Positions 11,537-21,878 of a DNA stretch of 64,000 nt are shown here, piece after piece. Positions within the stretch are counted from its first letter, which is position 1, and every line of letters starts with the position of its first letter. The position numbers and the translations under genes are program-made. Location of the stretch: NCBI GenBank assembly GCA_031216915.1, contig CM062289.1, positions 394,346,674 through 394,410,673 on the forward strand, given 5' to 3'. Origin of the DNA: Pictodentalium vernedei. Lineage: Eukaryota > Mollusca > Scaphopoda > Dentaliida > Dentaliidae. The notes beneath the pieces were generated by a model. It was given only the letters and a program-made list of their open reading frames with translations, was not told the DNA's origin and made no database searches.

Positions 11537-12419
11537 TGTGAAAGAACAACAATAAGTCCTAGTTACTCGCAAAAATCCCTGACACAAAGATACCTAATAA
11601 CATGATCCATTAATAAATGAAAAAACAATTGCAAAACAAAATAATTTTGAAAAAATATTTTTTCAGCGAAGCCCAAGTTGCTGAAAAGTAACGTTGAGCC
11701 CCGATGGATCCGATGGCAAAGTGTGGTCAAAAATTTTAAATTTATATTAAATAATTAATGAGACACTTTCGGATAATATAAATGTATCTTATAGTGAGAT
11801 AAACTACAGCAAAGGCAAACAGCCCCCCTCAAAAAAGGCTGTTGCCAATGAAAACAAACAGGGTAAAAACACCAGAAAACATGACTCCAGGCACTGAAAA
11901 AACTGGCCCGGAATCAGTCATCAATTACACTCTATCTGATGCAAAACAGAGACTCCCAGGGGAGAATCTGTAGAACATCAGATGGAAGATGCAGAACACA
12001 AACGTTATACACCCATGGGTGAAAACGTAACTATGGGGAAAATAACAGAAAACATTCTGTAACCAAGCAACTCTCCCAGAAAATTTTAGAAATGAAATTT
12101 CTCAAAAATATGCCAAAAGCATGGGAGAATTGCCAGGGGGGACTTTAGAAGGCTAGGGGAGAGGAAACACTGAATAAGCAGTGCAACAATTAGCAAGAAT
12201 GACAACAAGAGGCTCATGCCTCGAAAATAGGCAACTTAACATAATTTCATTAAAAAATTTTAAGTACAGCCCTGATTATTTTTTGTCACTTCTTTTTCCT
12301 CTCCTCCTTCTATCCTCCTTAGAATCACATTTTCTCCAAAATTACGTGTCTGGCATCCTTTAAACTGAGATTTACAAGCACAAAGATCAGTGAGATGTTG
12401 ACTGATGAAGGGCCAAACA

Positions 12420-12622
12420 GAGAATGATAATTGGCGCCAATTTCGGGACGTCTGCGTCACTGCGCATGCGCAGTAGAGGCGTAGTATGGAGGTCCTTTAG
12501 GACATGATTTCTTTTTGTTTTGGATGCAAATTTTGGTGATTGGGGGGCAAAATTTGTGTTTGGCCCTGGTTTTGTTAGAGTTAGCACCAGCTAAGTCTGG
12601 GTCATTGGTACAGTATAAAAAT
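12420..12622. repeat. DIRS-1 inverted terminal repeat, 5' side
   Basis: The inverse of 5500-5728, ending in gtctgggtcattgg and cagtataaaaat at 12622. The shared part includes aatttgtgtttggccctgg and the tgcgcatgcgca palindrome. By position it should contain or adjoin the promoter of the element; no core promoter motif was identified. Confidence 0.88.
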
Positions 12623-12659
12623 ATACAAAAATTTTCTTTTTTCAATGATTCAAAATTTT

Positions 12660-13215
12660 CAATTTACCTCCAAAACATACCTTAAGTGGCCCTTGGTGGA
12701 AAAAGCGCATCAAGCTTGTTCCAACAAATGGTCGTAAGCTATGTAGGAGAAGCCAAAGGTTGAAAAAATAATGAAACTTGATTTGTAATTTTTGTGAATC
12801 GAACAGACTTGATATGGCCATTACATCAGGCAGAGGGAAGGATCAAAGCTTTGGAAAACAAGAGCACAAGGAACAACAGCAAACTTTTAGCAGCTAAACC
12901 ACTGGATTATTTATACCCTGTGTTTGATAAGAGTTTTTTCAAATGCTGCTTTAGCATTTTCCACAAATCTCACCCATATTAAACACCCCAACACTCCACC
13001 CAATCATACATGCCACCTCTCCTGTTGTGTATTTCACCTTTTACCTAATGAACCAGCCGCATCACCCCTCGTTATTTACAAATTGAGCAGTTTAAAAAAA
13101 ATCCAAAAATTTCAACAAAACCATTTCATGTGATCCCTCTTTGGAATGATCTTGTCGAGCCTATTCCAATCAGTGGTCACATGATATGGTTTTGTTAAAA
13201 CTTTTTTAAAAATTG
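12660..13215. repeat. Degenerate palindromic MITE pieces
   Basis: 12670-12850 resembles family A (aagcttgttccaac, gtaagctatg, catcaggcagagggaag) and 13090-13215 resembles family B (aacaaaaccatttcatgtga and its complement). Both are too eroded to bound. Nothing else was recognised between DIRS-1 and 13234. Confidence 0.5.
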
Positions 13216-13234
13216 GGGAAAAAAAATTAAAGTG

Positions 13235-14165
13235 AGGCCCCACAAAGTAAATCTGTTTCTCAGGCCATTTTTGTAAAATTGCATGTTGGCGGCATTTTTT
13301 TATTTGATTTTTTTACTTTTGTAATTATTTCTTTGCTCTCAAAAGTTCATGTTCTTGGTTTTGTTTTATGTTTTAGGCCTCATAACATACATAATAGCAT
13401 GGGTGGTGTTGTATTTTGTCCCTTGAGTGCAAGAAGGCTTTGCAATGCTAAGGCATTGTAATTATTTCTTTGCTCTCAAAAGTTTATGTTCTTGGTTTTG
13501 TTTTATGTTTTCGGCCTCATAATATACAGAATAGCATGGGTGGTGTTGTATTTTGTCCCTTGAGTGCAAGAAGGCTTTGCAATGCTAAGGCATTGCAAAG
13601 CCTTGTTGCACTCAAGGGACAAATTTATCAATTTTATTAACTTGGATCGGGAGCGTGGTGGCTCAGTAGGTAGAGGTGTAGGCTGCAAGCCGAGAGGTCC
13701 TCGGTTCGAATCCCACCTGCGGCAACCGCGTTGTGTCCTTGGGCAAGACACTTCATCTCCATTGCCTGTGTGGGGGGCACGATGACGCCGTGTACTAAGG
13801 CGTACTGCACGTCGATGGTGTGCATGTCTTCAACCAATCTAACCCTGCCTGTGCTGCAGTGCGGAGTTACGATGTTGGGGAGCTGGCAGCTGCTCGTCGT
13901 TGCTCGGTGGTTCTCTCCGGGTACTCCGGCTTCCTCCACCCGTAAAACTGTCACGGTCATGATTAGCCATTGTGCATAAATATGTGACCTTAAACATCAA
14001 TAAATAAATAAATAAATATTAACTTGGATAAAATATCAGACATAAACCATTTAATTTTTATTTTTATTCTTTCAAGTTTGCATTGGTTATAAAAAGAGAC
14101 CATGCGGCAGCAAAAAGGATCATGCAGGAGGGCATGAGAAACAGATTTTTAACTTTTTTAGGCCT
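13235..14165. mobile_element. AGGCC-terminated palindromic element, family F, with SINE
   Basis: Left end aggccccacaaagtaaatct; right end inverted, aggcct near 14165, with the subterminal tgagaaacag shared. The core is the palindrome tttgcaatgctaaggcattg near 13580. A 137 bp segment is tandemly duplicated (13321-13457 and 13458-13594). The SINE 13648-14017 lies in the right half. Confidence 0.8.
13648..14017 (+). mobile_element. tRNA-derived SINE, full length
   Basis: A 370 bp SINE. The head (13651 to about 13725) is tRNA-like, with an A-box region gtggctcagtaggtagagg and a B box ggttcgaatcc, the internal promoter of RNA polymerase III. The body includes tctccgggtactccggc and a 3' part ending in (aaat)n. 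The 12 bp ATTAACTTGGAT flanks it (13636-13647 and 14018-14029), a clean target-site duplication. It is inserted in an AGGCC-type palindromic element. Movement would need reverse transcriptase from a LINE, not seen here. Confidence 0.93.
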
Positions 14166-14949
14166 AACATATTCTGATATTGTTTGCATTTGGGTAAAGG
14201 ATTAATAATGATCTCTACTCCTCAAACTGTATAACAGGGTTCCCGTAATTCATTTAGTGGTCAAGTTAAGGAGTTTCCAAGACATTCCCGATATATTTTC
14301 AAGGAGCCTAAGACAAGGGGGGAGGTTAGGGGTATTCCATTCTATGCTGTAGAGAGTGCTCTTAGCAAATCCTACACAGGAGAAGAAAGAAATGGTTTGA
14401 GAGCAAGTTCTCAGAAAAGAGCATAGCTTGATAAAAATAGTAATTTCAGAACACAATGACCATTCTACAGGTCCCTAATCATACTCAATAACATCCTGTC
14501 TTCAGAATCTGACGATGAGGATGTGAATTCTTAAATTCTTGAATATCAGCAAACAGATTGTGGCATTCTTCACATTTGGGCAAAGTTCGCCAAAGCGGGT
14601 CCATTTTTAGTGTCAGAGATGATTTATCTCCTACCTTTCCAATGCACCTGCAGCACCTCCCAAGTTGGTGCAGCGTGTGCAAGCCCTGTGCAGTGGTCCA
14701 TGACTATTCTCTTTATATTTTCTTGCCCCACATATGCAGCTCATGGCAAACTGAATGAATGGAACAGACTTGAAAAATTTAAGGAAATTTCAAAATCTTC
14801 TGGTGCAAAATAAGAAAGCTCCCCTATGCCTATTTTAATGTCATGTCACAATCATATCCCAGAGCCAAGGCCAAAAATTGTTTGGTTCAAGAAAAGAAAG
14901 TAAAAAACCTGATACCTTCTTTCGAAAAATAAACTGAAGATATACTCAC
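14166..14949. other. Unassigned intron stretch
   Basis: No gene. 14237-14306 (acagggttcccgtaattc, then tcaaggag) resembles the end of a hAT-like element and recalls the ttcaaggacttttcaagga stretch at about 5380-5400. The rest looks like unique intron DNA. Confidence 0.5.
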
Positions 14950-15089
14950 TTCAGATATCAGTGACTGGTCATTCAGAATTCTTTCTTTCTCCTGTTCCAA
15001 CTTCTCCTTTTCTCTTTGCATGTATTCCTCAGCCTCATCCTCATTGTTCTCATCAAATTCTTCATCCTCACTCTCCTCAATTATCTCTC
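14950..15089 (-). CDS. KIF3B: KIF3B-like exon 12 (acidic neck and start of stalk)
   Basis: The exon reads EIIEESEDEEFDENNEDEAE and then EYMQREKEKLEQEKERILND ending QSLISE. The acidic run followed by a heptad-like Glu/Lys segment matches the KIF3B transition from neck to stalk. The acceptor is TTTTTTTGAAG, a weaker site than the others (AAG rather than CAG). The donor is GAA|GTGAG. A TA-type MITE begins about 27 bp upstream of the acceptor, at 15118, so the branch point probably lies in transposon sequence. Confidence 0.93.
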
Positions 15090-15117
15090 CTTCAAAAAAA
15101 GTGATACAGATATCATA

Positions 15118-16472
15118 CAGTGAAAACCTGTTTAACTGACTGAATACTGTATTTGCTCTATGTATTGGGACAGCTAAAAATAATTATTTTCACAGGTGTC
15201 CCAATTCTTAGAAAATGGGGAAAGAACAGAGCCTAGTCTTGATTTGATGCTGAGTAAATTTGTGTGTGATTCGTTTTCCATCACTATATATGAAAATCGC
15301 CATCCAATTTTTTTTTTATATTTTCATTTTTTGCTTCCAAAACATAGCTTATGATCCCTCATTGGAACAAGCGAATACGCTCGTTCCAATGAGGGATCAT
15401 AAGCTATGTTTTGGAAGCAAAAAATGAAAATTTTTAGTTACTCAAGAACTGTTTTTATGAGTGTCGTCTGCTTCCAGCGATGGGCCAACTGGAAACAAAT
15501 CTCCTGAATGTCCCAAACTTTGAAGCATTAAAAAAAAAAAACAGTTTTCTGGTAAAAATGTGTGTCCCAAATCATAGAGTGTCCCAATACATAGAGTAAA
15601 TATGGTAGTCACTTTGTCAGTGAAAATTATTCAAATAACAGGAGTATTCAGATAACAGGAATTTGGACCATTTGGCAACCCTCCAATGTTCTAGAAATAA
15701 CCTGAACAATTAATGTATTATATCTTGTTCAATAGAGCTCGTGGAGCTTTGTCAAACAACATATAATAGATTAAATGCCTATGTGAGATTTATTTGGTCT
15801 TTGAAAAAACAATTCAAAATGTTTGTACAGATGAACGGACGGACGGACGGATGGATGGATTTACCTGTGAAGGATTTCATCAGAACTTATTTCAAAGTCA
15901 AATTTTTTCAATGACCAATTGTCTGCTCATTTTTTGAATAACAGCCAGTTCATTTTTCAAAACTCTATCAATTTTGGAGCAATCCCCCCCCCCCCCAAAA
16001 CGACTGCCCTTCCCATTAGCATTTTGACACCCAAAAATATTAAAAGACACTAAAATATCCAGGATGGCTAACAATTTGGCACCAGATAGTTTCGAGCCAA
16101 CGTGAACACTACACTTGACTAGACACATCTGCCAGGCTAGAAGGCTAAATTAATTATTAATTCATGTTCACTGAATTCACTCTTATTTTCCAGGCTTGTG
16201 AGAGTTAACCCCCCCTGTGCACTGATGTCAAAATATCCAGATTTGAAGTAGCCATTTTCCCCATAATGCAACTGGGAACTTAACCAATTCAATCTTGTTT
16301 GACAGAGCTCATTGAGCTCTGTCAAACAAGATTGAATTGGTTAAATTTCTAGTTGCATCATGGGAAATATTTGCACCCTGAACTTAAGATATTTCGACAT
16401 CAGTATGCAGGAGGTTAACTGAACATTTTCAGCTGGCAAAGTTGGTATTAAATTAATAGGATTCTAATACAT
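15118..16472. mobile_element. TA/CAGT-type MITE, family D, with internal insertions
   Basis: Left end cagtgaaaacctgtttaact after TA; right end near 16472 (attaataggattcta). Two related palindromes (about 15720-15775 and 16285-16345, tcttgtttgacagagctca) suggest two copies or a rearrangement. A separate TIR element occupies 15147-15605. The low end lies about 27 bp from the exon 12 acceptor. Confidence 0.68.
15147..15605. mobile_element. TIR element with palindromic core, family G
   Basis: Inverted termini of about 27 bp: ctgtatttgctctatgtatt and, inverted, ccatatttactctatgtatt, each followed by gggaca, with TA on both sides. The centre (about 15335-15425) is a hairpin with arms like those of family A (aaaacatagcttatgatccc). 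A fragment of the same terminus is at 2442-2471 next to DIRS-5. Confidence 0.75.
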
Positions 16473-16707
16473 TTTCTTCAAATATTAGATTTAGGGGGGG
16501 TGGACGTCACTTTTAACAACTCTGTTATATTGTGATCACAAGATTACTTCAATTCAACCGATCGTTTATATTCATTTTTTCAATGTTAGAGAAATTCAAC
16601 TCCCGAGTCATCGACACTGAGAGTATAATACATCTTCCAGTGTTTCCATGTAAAACATTTTCAGGAGATTTTTTTGTAACTTCCAGATTTTTTAATTATA
16701 TACGTAC

Positions 16708-16784
16708 CTTGCTCATTTCTTCTTCTGTGTTTTCTCTTCTTTTTAATTTTTGGCCCACCCTTGGCTTGGAGTTGATTTTTCAAC
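16708..16784 (-). CDS. KIF3B: KIF3B-like exon 11 (basic neck segment)
   Basis: The exon reads LKNQLQAKGGPKIKKKRK then HRRRNEQ. The run of Lys and Arg matches the basic segment of the KIF3B neck, which in the heterodimer faces an acidic segment of KIF3A. The acceptor is TTCCAG and the donor AAG|GTACG. Phase is kept with one base at each end. Confidence 0.9.
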
Positions 16785-17042
16785 CTGGAATAAATAATAA
16801 GCTATTTTAATCCTGAACAAATTTACTCCTATGAGAAAAAAATCCTCTCAAATTTGTTGAACATCAAAACTGAAAATTTTTTAGAAAACATTTCTGTAAA
16901 GTTGTTTGCAAAGTAATATGCAAAGGATTAACAGCAAACTACCTGCACAAGTCAGGGTATAGCTCAATTTTATCTCATTTTTTTTTCAAACATAGTGTAG
17001 ATAGCCTTTTCGATAGTGGGATTCGGAAAATGAATGCAAAAA

Positions 17043-17112
17043 ATTTCGGTTATTATTATTACTTTAAAGAATTACTTTGGTTAAACGAAAGTAATTCTTT
17101 AAAATAAAATAA
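17043..17112. repeat. AT-rich palindrome
   Basis: attattattactttaaagaa pairs with ttctttaaaataaaataata around a short loop. It is part of an otherwise unassigned stretch between exon 11 and 17157. Confidence 0.6.
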
Positions 17113-17210
17113 TAATAAAGAATAAATTGTCTAACCTTTTTCATTTATTATTGTTTTAACCCTTTACCTAACATGAAAAGAAGACGACACTTGCAAATAA
17201 AATTCTTGAA

Positions 17211-17609
17211 TAGGCCACACAAAGTAGATCTTCTGTTTCTCAGGCCATTATTTGTGAAATTGCATGCAGCCGAGCGGTTTTTTATTTTATTTTTTATTTC
17301 AGTAATTACTTCTTTGACATCAAAAGTTCATGTTCTTGGTTCAAGTTTTAGGCCTCATAATCTACAGAATAGAATGGGTGGTGGTGTATTTCATCCCTTG
17401 AGTGCAAGAAGGCTTTGTAAAGCATTGCAAAGCCTTCTTGCACCCAAGGGACAAATTTATCAATTTTTTCAACTTGAGTAAAATATCAGACAAAAACCAT
17501 TTAATTTTTATTTTTTTTATGTTTAAATTGGTTATAAAAAGAGAGCATGCGGCAGCCAAAGGACCATGCGGGAGGGCCTGAGAAACAGATTTTTTATTTT
17601 TTTAGGCCA
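17211..17609. mobile_element. AGGCC-terminated palindromic element, family F
   Basis: A full-length copy of about 400 bp: aggccacacaaagtagatct at the left, ggcctgagaaacagattttt then taggcc at the right, with the palindrome gcaaggcttt-type core near 17405-17450. It directly follows a left fragment of a family A MITE (17157-17206). Confidence 0.8.
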
Positions 17610-17739
17610 TAACTAATTTTTATCATTTTTTGTCTCAAAAACACTGGAAACTGACAGTTACTTCCATCCATTTCAATTTTATGTGTATATATACCAGGCC
17701 TCACAAATTTCTGACAAGCCAGCACATTTTTCAATAAAA

Positions 17740-17968
17740 GTTAAAAAATTTATAGTAATTTATATATTTTTTATACTTACCAATGACCCAGACATAGCTG
17801 GTGCTAACTCTTAAAAATCTAGGGCCAAACACAAATTTTGCCCCCCAATCCCCAAAATTTGCATCTAAAACCAAAAGAAATCATGTCCTGAAGGACCTCC
17901 ATACTTTGCCCTTACTGTGCATGTGCAGTGTCAAGGACGTTCCGAAATTGGCGCCAATTATCATTCTT
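17740..17968. repeat. DIRS-2 inverted terminal repeat, 3' side
   Basis: Starts with gttaaaaaatttatag exactly as in DIRS-1 and DIRS-3, which fixes the end of the element at GTT. It is the inverse of 24650-24853 from about 17780 on. The palindrome seen in DIRS-1 is changed to tgtgcatgtgca here, consistent with CpG decay. Confidence 0.88.
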
Positions 17969-18042
17969 ACAAGCAGTGCCTGGTCAGCGCTATGTACTCA
18001 GCGGGGAGGTATGAGTTCCCAACTCCTGGGAGGGCCATCCCC

Positions 18043-18130
18043 GTCTGGGTAATTGGTAAGTATAAAAAATATATAAATTACTATAAATTTTTTAACATTT
18101 TTATACTGTACCAATGACCCAGACATAGCT
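18043..18130. repeat. DIRS-2 internal complementary region
   Basis: 18043-18096 is the reverse complement of the 17740 tip with one mismatch (gggtaattgg), and 18097-18130 is the reverse complement of the 24853 tip. The halves meet at AAC, as in DIRS-1. Presence in three copies confirms it as a structural part of the family. Confidence 0.93.
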
Positions 18131-18733
18131 GAATAGTAAAAAGGCTGGAGGGCCTAGGACATAGAGGAAAATCCAATAAGCTCAACTATATAATATAGAG
18201 TCAACCCCTCAAGGAGAAAAGGAGTATTAGGCTTTACATGTATCTTTCTTATTTTATGTTATTAGAAAGATACAATACCCTTCATAATTGAGCACAATAA
18301 CATTCATGTTCTCTATTAACATCCAGTATAACCCTTTATACTAATTATTTTTAAAGTAAGCCAATAAATAAAGTTAGTCCAGAGAATTGAGACTCTTTAT
18401 ATTCTTTAAAAGTGTCCGAGGATTGTATATTAACCGTATATTAACGCCCGTTTGACACTTGACATATACAAATGCTTCACACCGAGCTACACTTTAATAA
18501 TATGACATGAATGAATTTTTAACATTAATATTACACTTTAAAACCATCCCGGAAACGACTCAGAAATACTGACTTCGGAGGAGGCATTCCCTTGCTTTTC
18601 ACTATAAAGCAGGTGACCTAAGGGAACACCCTCCCCTTCCCCTTGCCCTGGGTCAAATAGCCCAGAGCGAAGAGGGCAGCCGGACGGAGTCACTGCCGGA
18701 ACAGAAAGCCTGCATAACTATAGTTGCAACTGT

Positions 18734-19732
18734 TTAGTGGACGACATTCTGAGCAACAGATAACGGACCTAAACAATGCAGGTCTCCAGAAATGGACTCA
18801 ATATTTCTGAGATAAAAATTCGTGAATGTGGATGGCTGAGACCAATAAGCAGCCTTCATTAAATCTGTAATAGCAATACTATTAGCGTAAGCCCAAGATG
18901 TAGAAAGAGCTCTTACTTCATGAGCCGAAATCTTAAGCACAGACTGCTGAGAAGAAGATAAATTTTCATAAGCAGTACGGACAGTTAATTGAATCCATCT
19001 AGCAATAGAATGGACCGAAATGTCCTTTCTATTAGGCATCAGAGACAGAAAGAAACGATTTCGTCCCTTTCTGATAAACTGAGATCTCTGTTTATAGATA
19101 CATAATGCTCTAACAGGACAGAGTAAAGGCCTACGCCCGTCTGAAGACGGAGGAGCCTTAATAACAATAGGTTCCGGATATTTATTAGGAGCCTGATTCT
19201 TAGCTAAAAATCCCACATTAGTAGTGAAGGAGATAGTGTTCCCGACACTACGATAGTGAGAATCATCCACCGACAGTGCATGAAGCTCACTGACTCTTCT
19301 AGCAGAAGAGAAAGCTAAGAGAAAAGCTGTCTTATAAGACAAGAATTTGAAATCTACTGTCCCAAGAGGTTCAAATGGCTTTTCCTTCAGTTTAAGAAGA
19401 CCCCAAGCGAAATTCCACTTAGGAATTAACCTAAGAGTTCTGGGTCTATTTATCGAGAAGTTTCTAACTAACTTAGATAAAGAGACATTAGATCCAATTT
19501 GTAAACTATCATGATGTGCATAGGTATCAGATAACATAGACCTATAACCCTTAATAGTAACAGGCTGCAGTTTGATTTCGTCAAACAAGTATACTAGAAA
19601 GTTTGCAATGTCTGGTATGGAGGGATAAAAAATATCAACAGAATGATCCCTACACCAACGACGAAAAACCTTCCACTTAGCTGCATAGTTTAGCAAAGAG
19701 GAGGTCCTCCTACAGTTAGAAATCGCGTCCAC
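18734..19732 (-). CDS. DIRS-2 tyrosine recombinase
   Basis: About 332 residues with the catalytic residues at roughly Arg145/146 (SSARRVSEL), His271 and Arg274 (HEVR) and Tyr307 (NFYLR). The first codon at the given start is GTG, which is not a normal eukaryotic start; the first in-frame ATG is about 66 codons in, beyond the core-binding helices. One codon upstream sits a TGA (19736-19738) where DIRS-1 has CGA. So the domain is intact but its route of expression in this copy is doubtful. Confidence 0.85.
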   Translation of the reverse strand: MDAISNCRRTSSLLNYAAKWKVFRRWCRDHSVDIFYPSIPDIANFLVYLFDEIKLQPVTIKGYRSMLSDTYAHHDSLQIGSNVSLSKLVRNFSINRPRTLRLIPKWNFAWGLLKLKEKPFEPLGTVDFKFLSYKTAFLLAFSSARRVSELHALSVDDSHYRSVGNTISFTTNVGFLAKNQAPNKYPEPIVIKAPPSSDGRRPLLCPVRALCIYKQRSQFIRKGRNRFFLSLMPNRKDISVHSIARWIQLTVRTAYENLSSSQQSVLKISAHEVRALSTSWAYANSIAITDLMKAAYWSQPSTFTNFYLRNIESISGDLHCLGPLSVAQNVVH

Positions 19733-21878
19733 TGCTCATCCTGTAAAGTGCTTGCTATGCAAGAAGGAACGCACAACGGAAAAACGTGAAGGTTGAGACC
19801 TTGCGGGTTGTGATGGAGTTGACGCGATTTCCCCTGCGAAAGAAGATCCTCCCGTGGAGGAAGCTTTCGCGGTAGGTCCCACAACAGACACCTGAGTAGA
19901 TTTATCCACGGTCTCTGTGGAGACAGAGATGCTACCAACAGAATCTTGCATTGAGATTGTTTTATCTTTAGCAATACTTCCTGAATTAACGGCGCTGGAG
20001 GATACGCATATCCTATCATTCCGTCCCAAGGGATCGACAGAGCGTCTACTGCAAATGCTCTTGGATCCGGACACGGAGACACATACGTCTGCAACTGATT
20101 GTTGAGATGTGTCGCAAATAAGTCTATCATTGGCCGTTCCCATTGGTAGCAAATCTGATTGAATACTTGTTTGTTGAGAGTCCACTCCGACGGCAACAAG
20201 CGACCCTTTCGTGAAAGGGAGTCTGCTAGTACGTTCAGACGACCCGGTATATGACGGACCGAAAGTAGAACTTGATGTTCTAGAGCAAACAGAAGGATTC
20301 TTTCTGTTAGATTGAACAACGGAATTGAATGAGTACCTCCCAGATTCCGTATATATGCCACTACTGTCGTATTGTCGGATAGGATTTGGACATGAGCATT
20401 GTGAATAATGTCCATCCAATGACGTAACGCAAGCCAAATTGACATCATTTCCTTGATGTTTATGTGCTTGCCCAGGAATTGCGGATTCCAAAGACCCTGG
20501 CATCTCGAATCCGTTGGGATCAATGATGCACCCCAACCTGTTTGACTGGCATCCGTCATAATGGTAAAACTCAGATCGGCAACTGCAGCGGAACTCCCTG
20601 AGTTAACCACTGAATGTTTGCCCAAGTCTGAATCTCTCGTTTCACTTGATCTGACAAGAGAACGTCTATGTCGAGCGAATGAATTTTCACACTCCAATTC
20701 TGAGTCAAGAAAATTTGGAGAGGACGCGTGCGTAACCGCCCCATCGGAATGAGATCCGCAGCGGCTCCGCACAGACCTATCAGTCTCATGAACTCCCTCG
20801 CTGTGACTTTGTCTGCGTGCAGACAATAGCGAGCGTAACAACTGACTAATTTCGCTCTGGTTAACGGCAGACGAACGAGATTGTTGTGCGTCTTGAAGCT
20901 CATTCTCAGATGTGTGAATGACTTGGACGGCACCAGATCCGACTTCTCCTCGTTTATTATAAAACCGAGACGTCGGAGCAATAGAAGCAGATTCTGCACA
21001 TCGTTCTGAAGCGTTAACTCGTTGCCGTACCTCTGAAGAATGTTGTCCAGGTAGGCCGACGTTACCGCAGACGAATGAGCTCGGAAATACATCATTACCG
21101 AGTTCATTACCCGAGTGAAAGCCCAGGGTGCTAGATTCAATCCGAAACACATCGCCCGGAATTGATACACCACCCTTAGGACTGCGAAGCGTAGATACTT
21201 TCTGAATGTCGGATGCACCATGACGTGAAAGTACGCATCTTTGAGATCTATGCTTGTTGCATAATCGTTCACCCGAATACTCGCTCTGACTGATCGAATC
21301 GTCTCCATATAAAACTTCGGAGCGACGATCAGCTTGTTTATCCAGCTCAAATCTATGAATGGACGGAACGAGCCGTCTGGTTTCGGAACCAGAAACAGAT
21401 GGCTGTAGAATCCCGGTGTCTCCTGGTTTTCTACGACCTCTACCGCGTTCTTCATTAAAAGAGACTGCACCTCTGATAACAGAGCGTCTCTTTTCTGCGG
21501 ATTTGACGGAAGTTGAGTCCATTTTGGACTTCGAGTTAATGGAGGCTTTAGTTTGAAGGATATCTTTAGACCTTCCGAAATCACCCCTCTCACCCAAGGG
21601 TCATCCGTAATCGACGCCCACTCTTGTGAAAAACTCGACAACCTTCCTCCAACCGGCACGCGATAGAGGTTGAAGCCATCACCTCCTGGACCTGCGAGGT
21701 CTGCGGTAGGAGAAACCACGTCCTCCGCGACCCGCACCTCGTCCTGTCGACCTCGGGGCGTCCGACCGGTTGTCCCGGCCCGAAGGACGTCCTGCACATG
21801 AGTCGCTGCCTTGACGGTCTCTTGAATAAGACCAAGAGGACACACCGGAACCTCTATAGGAGCCTCTCTTGGGCGCAT
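19690..21878 (-). pseudogene. DIRS-2 reverse transcriptase / RNase H, frameshifted
   Basis: From the ATG at 21878 (MRPREAP) the RT part is open for 435 codons through SIDLKDAYF and the palm, but the catalytic box reads YLDN: the second Asp codon is AAC (21042-21044), where DIRS-1 has GAC. A one-base deletion near 20573 (cagatcggc against cggatccggc in DIRS-1) shifts the frame at the start of RNase H. The RNase H motifs (IMTDASQTGWG, LSDNTTVVAY, LADSLSRKG) and the C-terminal domain are still readable in the shifted frame down to 19690. The enzyme is therefore doubly inactive. Confidence 0.92.

Larger units (their letters stand above)
5500..12622 (-). mobile_element. DIRS-type retrotransposon, near-complete (DIRS-1)
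   Basis: A 7.1 kb tyrosine-recombinase retrotransposon, 5' end at 12622 and 3' end at 5500. DIRS elements copy through RNA with their own RT/RNase H and integrate a circular DNA with a YR instead of a DDE integrase, so no target duplication is expected and none is seen. The order from 5' is inverted terminus, leader (11537 to about 12420), gag, RT/RNase H, YR, 3' UTR with a poly-C run near 6380, internal complementary region, inverted terminus. Gag and YR frames are open; RT/RNase H carries one in-frame stop. It lies in the intron between exons 13 and 12, in gene orientation. Confidence 0.95.

Noticed and set aside
13651-13725. A tRNA gene
   Set aside because: A and B boxes are present, but it is the head of a SINE with body, tail and target duplication.
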